Of a DNA stretch of 64,000 nucleotides, positions 38,158-46,349 are shown in pieces. Positions within the stretch are counted from its first letter, which is position 1, and each line of letters starts with the position of its first letter. The position numbers were made by a program, and so were the translations under genes. Origin of the DNA: Variovorax fucosicus (GTDB lineage Bacteria > Pseudomonadota > Gammaproteobacteria > Burkholderiales > Burkholderiaceae_C); assembly GCF_030316825.1 (NCBI RefSeq), contig NZ_JASZYU010000002.1:186001-250000 (forward strand). The letters are read 5' to 3'. The notes beneath the pieces are model-generated. The model saw only the letters and a list, made by a program, of their open reading frames with translations. It was not told where the DNA came from and did not search any database.

Positions 38158-39030
38158 TCAGGTACTGACGCTGCGGCTGGTGCTCTCGACCGGCATCCAG
38201 TGCAGGGTGCGGCGCTGGATGCGCCTAAGCAGGCTGGTCAGCACGATGCCGATGAACGACAACACGATGAAGACCGAGAAGCTGCCACCGGTGTCCATCT
38301 GGGCGTCCATCTGCAGGATCAGCACGCCGAGCCCGGCCTGCGCACCGACGAACTCGCCGACGATCGCACCGACCACCGCGAAGGCGGCGGCCATGTCGAG
38401 CCCCGCGAAGATGTAGGGCAGCGCGCTCGGGAACTTGGCCTTGCGGAAGATCTGCCAGGGCGTGGCGGACAGCGATCTCAGGAGGTCGATGCGGTCGGTG
38501 TCGATCGCCTTGAAACCGGCGATGCTGGTAACCAGCACCGGGAAGAAGGTCAGCATGCAGACGATCGCCACCTTCGAGCTGATGCCGAAGCCCAGCCACA
38601 TGACGATGATCGGCGCGACAGCCACCTTGGGCAGGCTCTGGAAGGCCGCAACGTAGGGCTGAAGCACGGCCTCGACGCGCGGCATCTGCGAGATGCCAAC
38701 GCCCAGCGCGAGCCCGATGGCGCTGCCGATGAAGAAGCCCATGAGAATCTCGGCCAGCGTGACGAAGGTGTGGAACCAGAGACCGTCCTTGGCCAACGGC
38801 GTCGTCGCGAGACCGCGCCATAGCGCGGAGACGACGTCGCTGAACGGCGGGATCAGGAACTTGGGCACCTGGAAGACGCGCACGCCGACCTCCCAGACGA
38901 CGAGCAGCGCGACCAGCAACAGCAGCGAATTGAAGCGGCTCGATCGCAGCATGCGGCCAAGGTCGAAGGCACGCGCCTGGCGAATGGCCGATGCCGGGCG
39001 GGAGGGAACGGCGGAGATGGGACTGGACAT
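38158..39030 (-). CDS. ABC transporter permease (SsuC/TauC-like)
   Basis: The 290-residue protein has about six membrane helices, starting with LLLLVALLVVWEVGVRVF near residue 36, and the cytoplasmic coupling loop (RIDLLRSLSATPWQIFRKAKF) near residue 200. A GAGGTG ribosome site precedes its ATG. It lies between the ATPase (21-nt gap) and the binding protein. Confidence 0.93.
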   Translation of the reverse strand: MSSPISAVPSRPASAIRQARAFDLGRMLRSSRFNSLLLLVALLVVWEVGVRVFQVPKFLIPPFSDVVSALWRGLATTPLAKDGLWFHTFVTLAEILMGFFIGSAIGLALGVGISQMPRVEAVLQPYVAAFQSLPKVAVAPIIVMWLGFGISSKVAIVCMLTFFPVLVTSIAGFKAIDTDRIDLLRSLSATPWQIFRKAKFPSALPYIFAGLDMAAAFAVVGAIVGEFVGAQAGLGVLILQMDAQMDTGGSFSVFIVLSFIGIVLTSLLRRIQRRTLHWMPVESTSRSVST

Positions 39031-39051
39031 GGAGCACCTCGGGGTAGACGG

Positions 39052-39822
39052 TCAATCGAAGGAACCGGTGTGGTCGAACAGCTCGCGGATCTGGTGGGCC
39101 ACGGACGTGAAGTCCGGCGAGGCCATCGAATCCATCGTCCGGGGACGAGGCACGTCTACGCGGATGACGCGCTCAAGCGAACCGGGGCGCGGCGTCATCA
39201 CGAACACGACGTCGCCGAGAAAGATCGCTTCGGGAATCGAGTGCGTAATCAGGATCACCGTCTTGCCGCTCTCGCTCCAGATGCGCTGCAGTTCGAGGTT
39301 CATCTGCTCGCGCGTCATGGCATCGAGTGCACCGAAGGGCTCGTCCATCAGCAGGATCTTCGGGTCGTGAAGCAGCGCCCGGGCGATCGATGCGCGCTGC
39401 TGCATGCCGCCGCTGAGCTGGCGCGGCAGCTTGTGCTCGAAGCCGTCGAGGCGAACCATGTGCAGCAACTCCATGGCGCGCTTGCGGGCCTGCTTCCGAT
39501 CGAGGCCGAGGACTTCGGCCGGAAGCATGACGTTCTCCAGGATAGTCCGCCAGGGCAGCAGGATCGAGCTCTGGAACACCACGCCGATGTCGCGCCGCGT
39601 GCCGCGGATCGGTTGCCCGTCCATCGTCACACTGCCTTCGGAGTAGTCGAGCAGGCCGGCGACGATGCGCATGAGCGTGCTCTTGCCGCAGCCGCTCGGG
39701 CCGACCACCGAGACGAAGCTGCCCTTCTCGATGCTGCAGTTGATGTCGTTGAGCGCCAACATGCCGCCGGCGCCGGGTTCGCCGAAGATCTTCGACATGC
39801 CCTTGATCTCGATGTAGCTCAT
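39052..39822 (-). CDS. ABC transporter ATP-binding protein (SsuB/TauB-like)
   Basis: The start at 39822 (MSYIEIKGMSKIFGEPG) gives an ATGA overlap with the hydrolase gene stop; an ATG seven codons upstream is less likely. Walker A VVGPSGCGKSTLM, Q-loop VFQSSILLPWRT, signature LSGGMQQRASIARAL, Walker B ILLMDEPFGALD and the switch ITHSIPEA are intact in 256 residues. It energises the adjacent permease. Confidence 0.94.
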   Translation of the reverse strand: MSYIEIKGMSKIFGEPGAGGMLALNDINCSIEKGSFVSVVGPSGCGKSTLMRIVAGLLDYSEGSVTMDGQPIRGTRRDIGVVFQSSILLPWRTILENVMLPAEVLGLDRKQARKRAMELLHMVRLDGFEHKLPRQLSGGMQQRASIARALLHDPKILLMDEPFGALDAMTREQMNLELQRIWSESGKTVILITHSIPEAIFLGDVVFVMTPRPGSLERVIRVDVPRPRTMDSMASPDFTSVAHQIRELFDHTGSFD

Positions 39823-40634
39823 GGTTGCGTGGCTCCCTGACACGGTGATTCGGGATGTCCTTCGAGGAAAACGATGACGGCCTGCGCCACCTCGGCCGGC
39901 GCCTGCAGGCAGGTCGCATGGCCGACACCGGGCAGCAGTACTGGTCGGCTGTCCACGATTTGGTTGGCGAGATCGAAGGTGAGGCGGGCCGGCACGACCT
40001 GGTCGCTGTCGCCGGCGAGCAGCAGCGTGGGCGCCTGGATGGCCGACAACGGCACATCAAGCGTGCCGGCGACCGCGACGGATCGCAGCTCGGCACGTTT
40101 CGAGCCCGGCTGCACGCGGGCGAAGATGTCGCGCAGCGCCGGCCTTTGCACGAGAAATACCTCGGGAAAGAACAGCCGTGCCAGTTCCTGTGCACTGTCG
40201 GGCAGACCGAGGCGCAATTCCTGGATCAGCCGGCTGCCTTCGGGATCGAGTGCAGCCAGCGAATCCGGCAGTGCCCAGGTGCTGCCCAGCACGAGCCGAT
40301 CGACGCATTCCGGATGAGCGATAGCAAGGGCCTGCGCCACGCGTCCCCCGAACGAGCTGCCGAAGACATGGGCTCGGCCGATGCCGAGCCCGGCAAGCAG
40401 TGCTCGGGCGTCCAGTGCCAGTTGGGCGAGTGTCGCGGGGACGAGGGGCGACGTCGTCTCGCCGCAGTCCCGCTGGTCGTAGGCAATGACGGTGTAGTGG
40501 CTTGCAAGGTATGGCGTGATGTCGTCGAACATCTGCCGGCTCGCTTCGGCGCCGTGCATGAGCAGCAGCGGCGGGCCATCGCCTGTGACCGTGCAGGCGG
40601 TCATGGCGTCGCCTGTGGCGATGTAGGAGGTCAT
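39819..40634 (-). CDS. Alpha/beta hydrolase
   Basis: The 271-residue cytoplasmic protein has the oxyanion motif LLMHGAEASR, nucleophile Ser94 in FGSSFGG, the acid in LAGDSDQVVP and His in GVGHATCLQAP. This resembles C-C bond hydrolases (MhpC/BphD-like), epoxide hydrolases or 3-oxoadipate enol-lactonases. It is coupled by 4-nt overlaps to the VOC gene upstream and to the ATPase gene downstream, so it is probably part of one degradation pathway with the monooxygenase. Confidence 0.9.
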   Translation of the reverse strand: MTSYIATGDAMTACTVTGDGPPLLLMHGAEASRQMFDDITPYLASHYTVIAYDQRDCGETTSPLVPATLAQLALDARALLAGLGIGRAHVFGSSFGGRVAQALAIAHPECVDRLVLGSTWALPDSLAALDPEGSRLIQELRLGLPDSAQELARLFFPEVFLVQRPALRDIFARVQPGSKRAELRSVAVAGTLDVPLSAIQAPTLLLAGDSDQVVPARLTFDLANQIVDSRPVLLPGVGHATCLQAPAEVAQAVIVFLEGHPESPCQGATQP

Positions 40635-41044
40635 GGCTGCGGCGCCTCTTCGTCAAGCCAGAATGTGAGCTCGATCTTCAGTCCCTTGGGATCGCTTACG
40701 AAGATCTGGTGCAGTGGCCAGCCCGGGACCGGTGCTTCGTCGTAGGCAATGCCGTGTGCCGACAGATGCGCTCGCGTCGCCTGCAGGCCATGTGACCGAA
40801 ACGCGATGTGGTCGAGCGGCCCGGTGAGCGGAACGCCTGCCGGCGGCAACGCATCGGGAACATCCGCGATCGCGTAAAGATGCACGATCGGCTGGTCACC
40901 GGCGTAGAGCCAGTAACCCGGCGCTGGAATGTCCGGGCGTGCGCCGACCGTCAGGCCGATATGCCGGGTGTAGAAGTCCCGCAGCACGTCGAGCTCCGAC
41001 GTGGTGCAACGTATGGTGTAGTGATGCAGGGCACTGACGGGCAT
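40631..41044 (-). CDS. VOC family protein (glyoxalase/extradiol-dioxygenase fold)
   Basis: The 137-residue single VOC module has candidate metal ligands in LHHYTI, LDHIAFRS and KIELTF, the His-His-Glu pattern of metal-dependent VOC enzymes. The SDPKGLKIELTF ending is typical. A strong AAGGAG site precedes the start. In this operon it might be a small type I extradiol dioxygenase or an isomerase acting after the FAD monooxygenase; sequence alone does not decide. Confidence 0.88.
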   Translation of the reverse strand: MPVSALHHYTIRCTTSELDVLRDFYTRHIGLTVGARPDIPAPGYWLYAGDQPIVHLYAIADVPDALPPAGVPLTGPLDHIAFRSHGLQATRAHLSAHGIAYDEAPVPGWPLHQIFVSDPKGLKIELTFWLDEEAPQP

Positions 41045-41070
41045 GCGAACTCCTTAGGCGTTGCGGGGCG

Positions 41071-42699
41071 TCAGGCGCCGAGCAGCTTGTCGAGGACCGA
41101 TGCGAGTTCGGCCGCCGGGTCGCCGGGCGTCCAGGGCATGCGCCAGGCGACGTGACCGTCCGGGCGCACCAGCACAGCGCCGCGCAGCCCGATCAGCAGA
41201 CCCTCGGCCTCGCATTCGGCTTCCATCTGTCGCACCTCGATCGGCAAGCCGCGCGCCTCGGCGACGCGTGCCGCCGCTTCCTTCCAGGCTTCTGCCTTCA
41301 TACCGACGACGAGCACGAAGTTCTTGTCGAACCAGTCCAGCGTCGAGAACTTGCGGGCGAGGTCCAGCCAGATGTGCGGGAACCGGCCGCCCGGGCGATC
41401 GCTGGGCTCGTAGTGGCGCGTCCGGAGGGCTGGCTTGGCGGTACCGTCAGGAATCACGGCGCCCTCGTCGTAGCTGAACCCCAGGCTCTGGCCGACGCTG
41501 TGGACGTGGTTCTCGGTGTCCTTGATCCAGAAGTTGATGCGGTCGATGTTGCCGTTGCGGAACGCCTTGTCTGTCTCGAGAAAGCGCAGCGTGTTCGCGT
41601 AGCTGAAGTCGGCATTCGATTCCGCCACCGGCCGCCGCTCGAGGTCATAGCTCTCGACCAGGCGCGGGCTCGCCTTGCCCTTGAGCACCAGGTTCAGCTT
41701 CCATGCGAGGTTGTGCGCGTCCTGGATGCCGGAGTTCATGCCGTAGCCGCCGCTCGGCGGAAAGCGATGCGCGGCGTCGCCGACCAGGATCACGCGCTTC
41801 TTCTGGAAGGTGCTCGCCACCTGCCGGCTAAGCCGCCAGACCGAACGGTTGATGACCTCGACGTGGAGGTTGGGAATGCCGGTGTGGATGCGGGCCATCT
41901 TGACGACCTCCTCATCGGTGCGAGCGCCGACCCGCTCATCCTTCTCGTTGCCAATGTGGATCAGGCTCAGCCAGCGGTCCTTGCCGTTGGTGTTGAGGAC
42001 GGACGCCATCGGCACGCTCGGGTCTCGCGGCACGACACGGAACGCAGCCGTGTTGGCGGCGCCGCGGATGCGCGACAGGTCGGCCTTCCAGTAGTCGTTG
42101 GCCATCACTGCGAGCGTCGACGGGCCGCGCATGTCGATGCCGCTCACGCGCCGCACACTGCTGCCGGCGCCGTCGGCCGCGATCAGGAACTGCGCGTCGC
42201 AGGTGGTCGTCTCGCCGGTCTTCAGGTTGCGCACAGTAACCTGGACGCCATCCGCCCTCTCGGCGTAGTCGACGAATTCTGTTGAGTAATTTATCTGCCC
42301 GACCGTAGTCTTCTTCGCCAGGACCAGCAGCTCTTCCTCCACCGCGTCTTGCGAGAGGATGCACTTCCAGGCCGGCGACTGGCCGATGTTTACCTCGGGC
42401 AGCGTGCGCCCGTATTCATGGCCGGCCATGGCGTCGACGAAGGCGAACATGTCCGAGTTGTCGGGAAGGCCACGGGCCCGCATACGGTCCTCGATGCCCC
42501 ATTGCCGGAAGATCTCCATCGTGCGGCTCCAGCAGCCGCGCGCCTTGGGATGGTCTGTCGTTCCCGACGCGCGCTCGACCAGCACATAGTCGATGCCGAA
42601 GCGGTCCATGAGGATGGCCATCGACAGGCCGACCGGGCCGGCGCCGACGATGAAGACCGAGGTTCGTTTGGACGGCGTTGAAGTGGATGAGGATGTCAT
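41071..42699 (-). CDS. FAD-dependent aromatic monooxygenase (PheA/MhpA-like)
   Basis: The start at 42699 (MTSSSTSTPSKRTSVFIVGA) has a CTGGAG site; the open frame upstream belongs to other genes. The 542-residue flavoprotein has the Rossmann GxGxxG (VGAGPVGLSMA), the DG motif (LIAADGAGSSVRR) and the GD motif (ILVGDAAHRFPPSGGYGMN) followed by GIQDAHNLAWKL. A thioredoxin-like C-terminal domain follows (VLVRPDGHVAWR near the end), as in phenol and 3-(3-hydroxyphenyl)propionate hydroxylases. It likely hydroxylates an aromatic substrate with NAD(P)H and O2. Confidence 0.93.
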   Translation of the reverse strand: MTSSSTSTPSKRTSVFIVGAGPVGLSMAILMDRFGIDYVLVERASGTTDHPKARGCWSRTMEIFRQWGIEDRMRARGLPDNSDMFAFVDAMAGHEYGRTLPEVNIGQSPAWKCILSQDAVEEELLVLAKKTTVGQINYSTEFVDYAERADGVQVTVRNLKTGETTTCDAQFLIAADGAGSSVRRVSGIDMRGPSTLAVMANDYWKADLSRIRGAANTAAFRVVPRDPSVPMASVLNTNGKDRWLSLIHIGNEKDERVGARTDEEVVKMARIHTGIPNLHVEVINRSVWRLSRQVASTFQKKRVILVGDAAHRFPPSGGYGMNSGIQDAHNLAWKLNLVLKGKASPRLVESYDLERRPVAESNADFSYANTLRFLETDKAFRNGNIDRINFWIKDTENHVHSVGQSLGFSYDEGAVIPDGTAKPALRTRHYEPSDRPGGRFPHIWLDLARKFSTLDWFDKNFVLVVGMKAEAWKEAAARVAEARGLPIEVRQMEAECEAEGLLIGLRGAVLVRPDGHVAWRMPWTPGDPAAELASVLDKLLGA

Positions 42700-42737
42700 G
42701 GGTACTCCAGGGAAGAGTCGTGGGGTGGATCGGTGGC

Positions 42738-43271
42738 TCAGGGGCGGATGGCGTCCAGCGTGTAGTGGAGATCGGGTGCGGGCGTGACCCATCGCGCGGC
42801 AAGCGACGCGAGCATGCGCACCGCCAGCACCTCGTGCTCGCGCCATCGGCCGCGCGTACCGAAGACGTTGAAGGTCGCGATGCACCGGTTGCCCTGCAAC
42901 ATCGGTACGTTGATCGCCGCATTCAGGCCGAGGGGCGCCATCTGGCCATAGTCGTCGAACAGCTCGGCCAGCACCTCGCCGCCTTCCGCGACGACGACGC
43001 GCCCCTCGCCGAAGAGCGTCCGGGTCCAATGGGTCAGCCGCTTGCGTTTGCGGCCCGCGACCGGGAATTCGCCGCCGTTCGACGAATACAGCCGCTGCAG
43101 CTGCACCTCGTTGGGCGGATCGTTCGCAGTCGTCACGTTGAGGTTGATGCTGAAGACGCCAGGGCCGACGAGCAGCCGACGGAAAGCGTCGATCTGGCGC
43201 ATGGCGCTTTCGACGTCTCTGGCGTCCGACAGCTCGTCGAACAGGTTCAGGCAGATTGCGGGCGGCAGCAT
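42738..43271 (-). CDS. GAF-domain protein
   Basis: The ATG at 43271 follows GGAG with good spacing; 177 residues. Text such as EGRVVVAEGGEVLAELFDDY, GLNAAINVPMLQGNRCIATF and GRWREHEVLAVRMLASLAARW fits a single GAF sensory fold without an output domain. It may be a small regulatory or enzyme partner of the monooxygenase encoded 38 bp downstream. Family function unknown. Confidence 0.75.
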   Translation of the reverse strand: MLPPAICLNLFDELSDARDVESAMRQIDAFRRLLVGPGVFSINLNVTTANDPPNEVQLQRLYSSNGGEFPVAGRKRKRLTHWTRTLFGEGRVVVAEGGEVLAELFDDYGQMAPLGLNAAINVPMLQGNRCIATFNVFGTRGRWREHEVLAVRMLASLAARWVTPAPDLHYTLDAIRP

Positions 43272-43294
43272 GGGTGGTTCTCCAGGAGTTCGAG

Positions 43295-43981
43295 TCATCG
43301 GCCGACGGCGTAGCCCTGCATGCCGCAGGCGTTGGCCGCGGCGCGCAGCACGATGCGTCCGGCGCCAACCCGCACTTGGCGACCGTGAAATGGCCGAAGT
43401 CGGCGGTCAGTGGCGAGTCGACGGCAACCCGCCAATCCGCCATGTCGTTGATGCACGGCAGGCCGGTGTGGCGCTCGCCGCTGCTGTCGCGCACCGCCTG
43501 CTTCCTGCAGCACGCATCGATCTGCTGCGCGACGAAGCCTTGCGGCGGCTTCGATTTCACCGGTGCGCGTCGACGCCTCGCGCCGCGCGGTCTCCACGAT
43601 GCGCTTGTAGGTCGCGGCCAGCGCCGGCCAGCGGAACAGCGAGCCGGGCACCGGCACGCGGCCGTCCACGAGCCAGACGTCGGCGCACGATGTCCATTCG
43701 CCGACAAACAGGTCGCGCACGCCCAGGATCGCCAGCGCCGGCATCCACCCCTGCGCGTTGACGGCTGCCATGCGCTGCGCGGACTCGCTCCAGAAGAGGA
43801 TCGGCACTTCGTCTGCCGGGCCGTTGAGGTGCGGCTCGACGACCTGCAGCTCGAAGCCGCCGGCTGCGGTCGCATCGAAGGTGCAGCCGCCACACTCCAG
43901 CACGCTCATAGCCACCTGCGAGGCCAGCCAGTGGGTGGATGAAGCGACACCGGAGGTACCTGTGATTTCGGGGCGGGTCAT
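43295..43981 (-). pseudogene. Decayed gamma-glutamyltransferase gene (ghost ggt)
   Basis: The frame from 43981 encodes a recognisable GGT N-terminus (MTRPEITGTSGVASSTHWLA, SQVAMSVLECGG, VVEPHLNGPADEVPILFWSE). It then jumps about 60 residues of the usual protein into VRDLFVGEWTSCADVWLVDG and FRWPALAATYKRIVE. At about 43545 the homology moves to another frame (GFVAQQIDACC, DSSGERHTGLPCINDMADW), then returns to the first frame for a GGT-like C-terminus (LRAAANACGMQGYAVGR and stop). The whole catalytic small-subunit region is missing. It cannot encode an active enzyme. Confidence 0.8.
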
Positions 43982-44035
43982 GAACATGACTGGAAGTCTA
44001 GGAGCCTAGAATTCTCTTTTTTCGCGATATTCTGA

Positions 44036-44066
44036 TATTTCTATAACCATAGGGTTAATTAACTTC
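44036..44066. promoter_or_regulatory. AT-rich divergent promoter with TAACC/GGTTA dyad
   Basis: The 80-bp gap between the ghost ggt and the LysR gene is unusually AT-rich. It holds TAACC-N4-GGTTA ending about 10 nt before the LysR ATG, a plausible binding site for the regulator controlling the minus-strand operon. Confidence 0.35.
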
Positions 44067-45038
44067 ATGCAGCCGATCGGACACGACCGCGCCGAACTTC
44101 TTCGCCACACCCTGCTCTCGCGGCTGAAACTGCGTCATCTGTCGCTGCTGCAATCGATCCAGCGCAACCAGACGCTGAGCCGGGTCGCGATCGAGATGCG
44201 GCTGAGTCAGCCCGCCATCACCAAGAGCCTTCAGGAGATCGAGGAGATCTTCATGACGCCGCTGTTCACGCGCACGCGGCGCGGCCTGGTGCCGACGCCG
44301 GCCGGCGAAGCGGCGCTCAACTACGCGCTGCTGTCGCTGGCGGACCTGGAATCGACCAGCAAGATCCTGACGGCCATCGACACCGGGCTGACCGGCCGCG
44401 TTCGCATCGGCATGACACCGCACGTGCCCGAAGCCCTGCTGTTGGCGAGCTTCGCGCACCTGCTGGGCCAGACGCCGCGCGTGGCCGTGATGGCGAAGGA
44501 AGGCACGACCGACGAACTGGTGGCGGCGCTCAGCGCGCGCGAACTCGATTGCGTGATCGGCCGGTCGCTCCATGCGCACACCGACATCCACATCACCCAG
44601 GAAGCGATCTACCAGCAGGTGCCCTGCATCCTCGTGCCGACCCGCAGCCGCGCGCGGCTGTCGAAGGGGCCGCTCGACTGGCGGCGACTGGCCGGCTTGG
44701 ACTGGATCATGCCGCCGCCGAACACGCCGATGCGCAGGACCTTCAATGCAATCTTTATGGGCGCAGGCGTCGCGCCGCCGGCACCGATCGTCGAGACCTC
44801 TTCGCTGAAGACCATCGAAGCCGTGCTTCGGCGCGAGCCCAACGCCGTCACGATCCTGGCACGCGACGTGGCCGCGGAAATCGGCGGCGACGGGTCGTGT
44901 GCGCCCCTGCCCTACGAACTGTCGTGGAACCTGCCGCCTATCAGCTTCTTCGTGGCGCAAAGCATCGCGCAGCAACCCACCGTGAGACTGCTGGCTAATG
45001 CGATACGGGAGGCCGCTGCAAAATTACCGAAATCCTAA
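44067..45038 (+). CDS. LysR family transcriptional regulator (GbpR-like)
   Basis: The 323-residue regulator has its helix-turn-helix at residues about 20-80 (RLKLRHLSLLQSIQRNQTLS, MRLSQPAITKSLQEIEEIF, TPLFTRTRRGLVPTPAGEA) and a normal effector domain. The offset helix-turn-helix and LKLRHL opening resemble the GbpR/PcaQ branch. It is divergent from the long minus-strand catabolic operon and is its likely activator. Confidence 0.93.
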   Translation: MQPIGHDRAELLRHTLLSRLKLRHLSLLQSIQRNQTLSRVAIEMRLSQPAITKSLQEIEEIFMTPLFTRTRRGLVPTPAGEAALNYALLSLADLESTSKILTAIDTGLTGRVRIGMTPHVPEALLLASFAHLLGQTPRVAVMAKEGTTDELVAALSARELDCVIGRSLHAHTDIHITQEAIYQQVPCILVPTRSRARLSKGPLDWRRLAGLDWIMPPPNTPMRRTFNAIFMGAGVAPPAPIVETSSLKTIEAVLRREPNAVTILARDVAAEIGGDGSCAPLPYELSWNLPPISFFVAQSIAQQPTVRLLANAIREAAAKLPKS

Positions 45039-45049
45039 AGGAGGGGGGT

Positions 45050-45260
45050 GAAGATTCTTTTGTGACGATGCTTACGGCGTCGTATGCATCGACAAAGGCC
45101 CAAGCTGTTGATTGCCGCCGAAAACTGCCCCGCTTAACGCAGTAATTTCCGTCCAAGACGTGACCCACGTAAAACCCTACCCCGTCAATTATTAAAACAA
45201 GGGGTCCTAGGAGTGATAGACGTGACGACATTGAGTGTCTTTCGATCGCTTCCGTCGAGA
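45050..45260 (+). mobile_element. Decayed end of an IS21-family element (start of istA)
   Basis: The region has the layout of an IS21 left end: spaced AAACTG-CCC and GACGTGACCCAC motifs like the terminal repeats, a GGGGTCCTAGGAG leader, then a GTG at 45213 encoding VIDVTTLSVFR. That matches the opening of IstA transposases (MIDVATLSVIRRW). After about 11 codons the similarity ends. No istB or right end is seen, so it is a fragment. The element lies in a 331-bp gap between two LysR genes. Confidence 0.55.
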
Positions 45261-45369
45261 GCCGCTTCGGAGTCAGATCAGTGCCGCGTCAGACGATGCG
45301 CGTCTCGAGTTCGCCCAGGCCGGCTGCGCGATTTCATCGTCCAGCAGTTCGCGGCGGACGGCAGCGCGG
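45261..45369. other. Intergenic remainder next to IS21 remnant
   Basis: No gene is visible. The sequence is GC-rich and looks like coding text without an intact frame, perhaps a piece of a gene destroyed by the insertion. Confidence 0.35.
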
Positions 45370-46242
45370 TCACTTTGCCAGATGCTCCTGCAGGAACTCG
45401 ATGAAGCGCTGCGTCTTCGCCGGCAACAAGCGGGTTTCGGTCAAGGCGTAGACCGGTATCGGTTTGCCCTCCCAGTCGGGCAGTATCCGGCGCAGCCGGC
45501 CGGCCGCCAGGTCCTCGGCGGCGATCTCCACGGGCAGAAGTATCACGCCCAGGTCCAGCGTGGACAGGCGCCGGAACATGCCGACGCTGTTGACATGGAA
45601 CCGCCCTCCGACTTCGACCTCGACGGTCTCGGCACCTCGGTGCAGCGCCCATTTGCCGGCCTTGGGAAAACCCAGGCACTCGTGCTGCGCCAGGTCGGTG
45701 GGGTGCGTTGGCTCGCCCGACAGCTCCAGGTAGCGGGGCGACGCATAGGCCCGCACCGAAAGGCGGGCAAGCAGCCGCGCAATCAGGTTCGAGTCCGCTG
45801 ACTCGCCCATGCGGATGGCCACGTCGAACGGCTCGGTGACCAGGTCCACGCGCCGGGGCGTGAGATCGAGATCGAAGGTGATGCCCGGGTAGCGGCGAGC
45901 AAATTCCACGATCAGCGGCGCCATGTAGATCATGGCGAAGTCCACGGGCAGCGACGCGCGCAATACGCCGCTCGGCTGCGCCAGCATCTCCCCCAACTGC
46001 TCGTGGGCGATCCGGGCTTCGTCGACGATGCGCCGGCAGCGCTCGTAGTAGAGCTGCCCGGCTTCGGTCAGCTCGACCTTGCGCGTCGTGCGATGCAGGA
46101 GACGCAGGCCAACAGCCTTCTCCAAGGCACTGATTCGTCTGGACAGGGTCGAGTTCGGCACGCCTGTGGCATCGGCCGCACGGCGAAAGCTCAGCGTGCT
46201 GGCGACCTCGACAAACAAAGCCATGTCATTCAGTAGCTCCAC
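45370..46242 (-). CDS. LysR family transcriptional regulator (CrgA-like)
   Basis: The 290-residue protein has the helix-turn-helix TLSFRRAADATGVPNSTLSR and LLHRTTRKVELTEAGQLYYER, followed by the ASLPVDFAMIYMAPLIVEF effector domain of the CrgA/YhcS-type subgroup. It is divergent from the Old Yellow Enzyme gene across 107 bp, a classical arrangement for regulators of alkene-reductase or quinone-response clusters. Confidence 0.93.
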   Translation of the reverse strand: MELLNDMALFVEVASTLSFRRAADATGVPNSTLSRRISALEKAVGLRLLHRTTRKVELTEAGQLYYERCRRIVDEARIAHEQLGEMLAQPSGVLRASLPVDFAMIYMAPLIVEFARRYPGITFDLDLTPRRVDLVTEPFDVAIRMGESADSNLIARLLARLSVRAYASPRYLELSGEPTHPTDLAQHECLGFPKAGKWALHRGAETVEVEVGGRFHVNSVGMFRRLSTLDLGVILLPVEIAAEDLAAGRLRRILPDWEGKPIPVYALTETRLLPAKTQRFIEFLQEHLAK

Positions 46243-46262
46243 TTTGATTGCGCCAATTTTGG
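46243..46262. promoter_or_regulatory. Dyad between LysR and Old Yellow Enzyme genes
   Basis: TTGAT and ATCAA arms surround CCAATTTTGG, close to the LysR start. This is a candidate LysR-type operator in the divergent promoter region (46243-46349). Confidence 0.4.
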
Positions 46263-46349
46263 ATCAATGTTTGCCATTTTACCGTCTTTATCTCTCCCGT
46301 AGATTAATCAAAGATACATCCATCGCACGCACATCCCAAGGAATTCAAC

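Noticed and set aside
41071..43893. Single 940-residue fusion protein (GGT fragment plus monooxygenase)
   Set aside because: The frame is open by chance through the GAF gene; the monooxygenase has its own start and ribosome site at 42699, and the upstream text between is shadow.
44995..45231. 78-codon minus-strand frame in the LysR-LysR gap
   Set aside because: It runs antisense over the IS21-like leader and has no ribosome site or domain; the plus-strand IS21 reading explains the sequence better.
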